This document shows, piece after piece, positions 6,223-9,021 of a stretch of 9,021 bases of DNA (within the stretch, counting starts at the first letter, position 1; each line of letters opens with the position of its first letter). The stretch comes from Actinomycetes bacterium. Its GTDB lineage: Bacteria > Actinomycetota > CALGFH01. Below the pieces are notes generated by a model. That model did not search any database and was not told the origin of the DNA. It was given only the letters and a program-made list of their open reading frames with translations. The stretch spans positions 1 through 9,021 of the forward strand of contig JASLIH010000450.1 of the NCBI GenBank assembly GCA_030152105.1, read 5' to 3'. The translations under genes were made by a program, and so were the position numbers.

Positions 6223-7586
6223 CCACTACTATCGACGGCGTCATGGACTTCCAGGACGCCGTCGATGCCTTGTACGCGCGGATGCCGACCCGCATGGGGC
6301 CCAGCCTCGACCGGATCAGCCGGCTGGCCGAGCTGCTGGACCACCCTGAGCGGACGGCGCCCGCCCTGCACCTGACCGGCACCAACGGCAAGACCACGAC
6401 CGCCCGGATGGTCGCCTCGCTGCTGGCCGCCTTCGGGGTCGGGGCCGGCGTCTACACCAGCCCCCACCTCCAGGACGTCCGGGAGCGGGTGGCGCTGGCC
6501 ACCCGGCCCATCTCTCCCGACGAGTTCGCCGAGACCTGGGCCTACCTGGAGCCGTACCTGGCCGAGGTCGACCAGGTCTCCGAGCAGCCGGTGACCTTCT
6601 ACGAGGCCCTGACCATGCTGGCCTTTGTCTGGTTCTCCGAGCTGCCGGTCGACGCCCAGGTGGTCGAGGTCGGCATGGGCGGGACCTGGGACGCCACCAA
6701 CCTGGTCCACGGGGACGTGGCCGTCATCAACCGGGTCAGCCTCGACCATCCCGAGCTCGGCGACACTCCGGTCGCGGTCGCCACCGAGAAGGCCGGCATC
6801 ATCAAGCGCGGCGCCACCGTCGTCAGCCAGGCCCAGGACGACGACGTGCTCGACGTGATCGGCGGCCGGGCGGCCGGGCTCGACGCCCGCCTGCTGATCG
6901 AGGGCCCCGACTTCGGGGTCGAGCGGCGCCGCCAGGCCGTCGGCGGCCAGGTGCTGGACCTGCGCACCCCGGGCGGGATCATCACCGACGTGCTGGTACC
7001 GCTGCATGGCCGCCATCAGGCCGACAACGCCGCCGCGGCCCTGGTCGCGGTCGAGGCGTTCCTCGGCGCCCACCAGGGCGCCTGGGGCCCGGGCACCGAC
7101 GCCCCGGCCTCGGCGCGGCGCGACCTGGACCCGGACACGGTGCGGGCCGGGTTCGCGGCCGTGACCTCGCCGGGCCGCCTCGAGGTGGTGTCCCGCCAGC
7201 CGCTGGTGCTGCTGGACGGCGCCCACAACCCCGCCGGGGCCCGCGCCCTCGCGGCGGCGCTGCTGGAGGAGTTCGTGGTCGACCGGCGCACGGTGGTGGT
7301 GGCCTGCCTGGCCGACAAGGACATCCGGGGCATCCTCCAGGGGCTGGCCCCCGCGACCGGCCGGCTGGTCGTGACCACCAACCGCAGCCCCCGGGCCGCT
7401 CCGGCCGAGCGGCTGCGCAAGGAGGCCGAGGCCCTCGGGCTCCACGCCGAGGTCGCCCCCGACGTGGCCACCGCCGTCAGCCAGGCCATCGACAGCGCCG
7501 ACGAGACCGAGGCGGTGGTGGTCACCGGGTCGCTCTACACGGTGGGGGAGGCGCGTGGCCTGCTCATCGGCCCCGGTCCGGCCTGA
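6162..7586 (+). CDS. folC: Folylpolyglutamate synthase / dihydrofolate synthase
   Basis: Mur-ligase-family enzyme that adds glutamate to folates with ATP, keeping them in the cell and active for one-carbon metabolism; bacterial FolC often also makes dihydrofolate from dihydropteroate. It is 474 residues from GTG 6162. Visible motifs: P-loop LTGTNGKTTT (residues 71-80, Lys77); TSPHLQDVRER; EVGMGGTWDATN (many family members have GGR); the SLDHPELGDT and EKAGIIKRG blocks; and LDGAHNPAGARAL in the C-terminal glutamate-ligase domain. All major motifs are present. The first 27 residues (Leu/Pro/Arg-rich, before MDFQDAVDAL) are not typical of the family, so the protein may really begin at GTG 6219 or ATG 6243; I kept 6162 because only it has a strong ribosome site. 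In many actinomycetes a small membrane-protein gene lies between folC and ndk; it is absent here, where only 38 bp separate them. Confidence 0.95.
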   Translation: MLLPLLPRRGLRRLVPLVPVTTTIDGVMDFQDAVDALYARMPTRMGPSLDRISRLAELLDHPERTAPALHLTGTNGKTTTARMVASLLAAFGVGAGVYTSPHLQDVRERVALATRPISPDEFAETWAYLEPYLAEVDQVSEQPVTFYEALTMLAFVWFSELPVDAQVVEVGMGGTWDATNLVHGDVAVINRVSLDHPELGDTPVAVATEKAGIIKRGATVVSQAQDDDVLDVIGGRAAGLDARLLIEGPDFGVERRRQAVGGQVLDLRTPGGIITDVLVPLHGRHQADNAAAALVAVEAFLGAHQGAWGPGTDAPASARRDLDPDTVRAGFAAVTSPGRLEVVSRQPLVLLDGAHNPAGARALAAALLEEFVVDRRTVVVACLADKDIRGILQGLAPATGRLVVTTNRSPRAAPAERLRKEAEALGLHAEVAPDVATAVSQAIDSADETEAVVVTGSLYTVGEARGLLIGPGPA

Positions 7587-7587
7587 G

Positions 7588-7593
7588 TAGAAT
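7588..7593 (+). promoter_or_regulatory. Possible -10 box before ndk
   Basis: TAGAAT just after the folC stop matches TANNNT. No good -35 box lies 16-18 nt upstream, so this is weak. ndk may simply be co-transcribed with folC. Confidence 0.25.
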
Positions 7594-7624
7594 CTCCTGA
7601 CCTTTCCCAGCCTTGGAGGATCCC

Positions 7625-9021
<1,397 letters not shown>

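Overview
This is a very GC-rich window. Third codon positions are almost always G or C, and spurious long open frames appear on both strands as a result. All real genes read on the + strand. The conserved order valS - folC - ndk - mreB is the one known from Streptomyces and, for valS-folC-ndk, from Mycobacterium. Together with actinobacterial-looking protein sequences this points to an actinomycete-type bacterium (Actinomycetota). I cannot place it more finely. The window begins inside a gene and ends in a suspicious self-complementary stretch, so it may well be one complete draft or metagenomic contig.

Layout. 1-2436 is a valyl-tRNA synthetase of the ordinary bacterial type (type 1), missing its N-terminus. 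After a 31-bp gap, 2468-5056 encodes a second, complete valyl-tRNA synthetase of the archaeal-like type (type 2). It overlaps by 4 bp (ATGA) with 5053-5844, a CYTH / triphosphate-tunnel protein. These three look like one transcription unit. Positions 5845-6161 form a non-coding stretch of about 317 bp. It holds a candidate promoter, a possible 43-codon leader ORF, a strong intrinsic terminator and a possible alternative (antiterminator) fold, followed by a short Cys-rich frame that runs into folC. 6162-7586 is folC (folylpolyglutamate/dihydrofolate synthase), 7625-8035 is ndk (nucleoside diphosphate kinase), and from 8143 the N-terminal two thirds of mreB (rod-shape actin homologue) follow behind their own promoter.

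How the genes fit together. The window joins valine charging of tRNA (two non-identical enzymes), one-carbon cofactor retention (FolC), NTP balance (Ndk) and cell-shape control (MreB). This is a housekeeping neighbourhood. Its accessory part is the valS2-CYTH pair inserted between valS and folC.

Most notable points: (1) tandem type 1 + type 2 valyl-tRNA synthetases with a coupled CYTH gene; (2) an attenuator-like leader before folC; (3) a Cys-rich upstream ORF whose stop overlaps an internal folC start codon; (4) a divergent inverted copy of mreB at the right end, with two single-base frame breaks in the forward copy, most likely a chimeric or assembly artefact.
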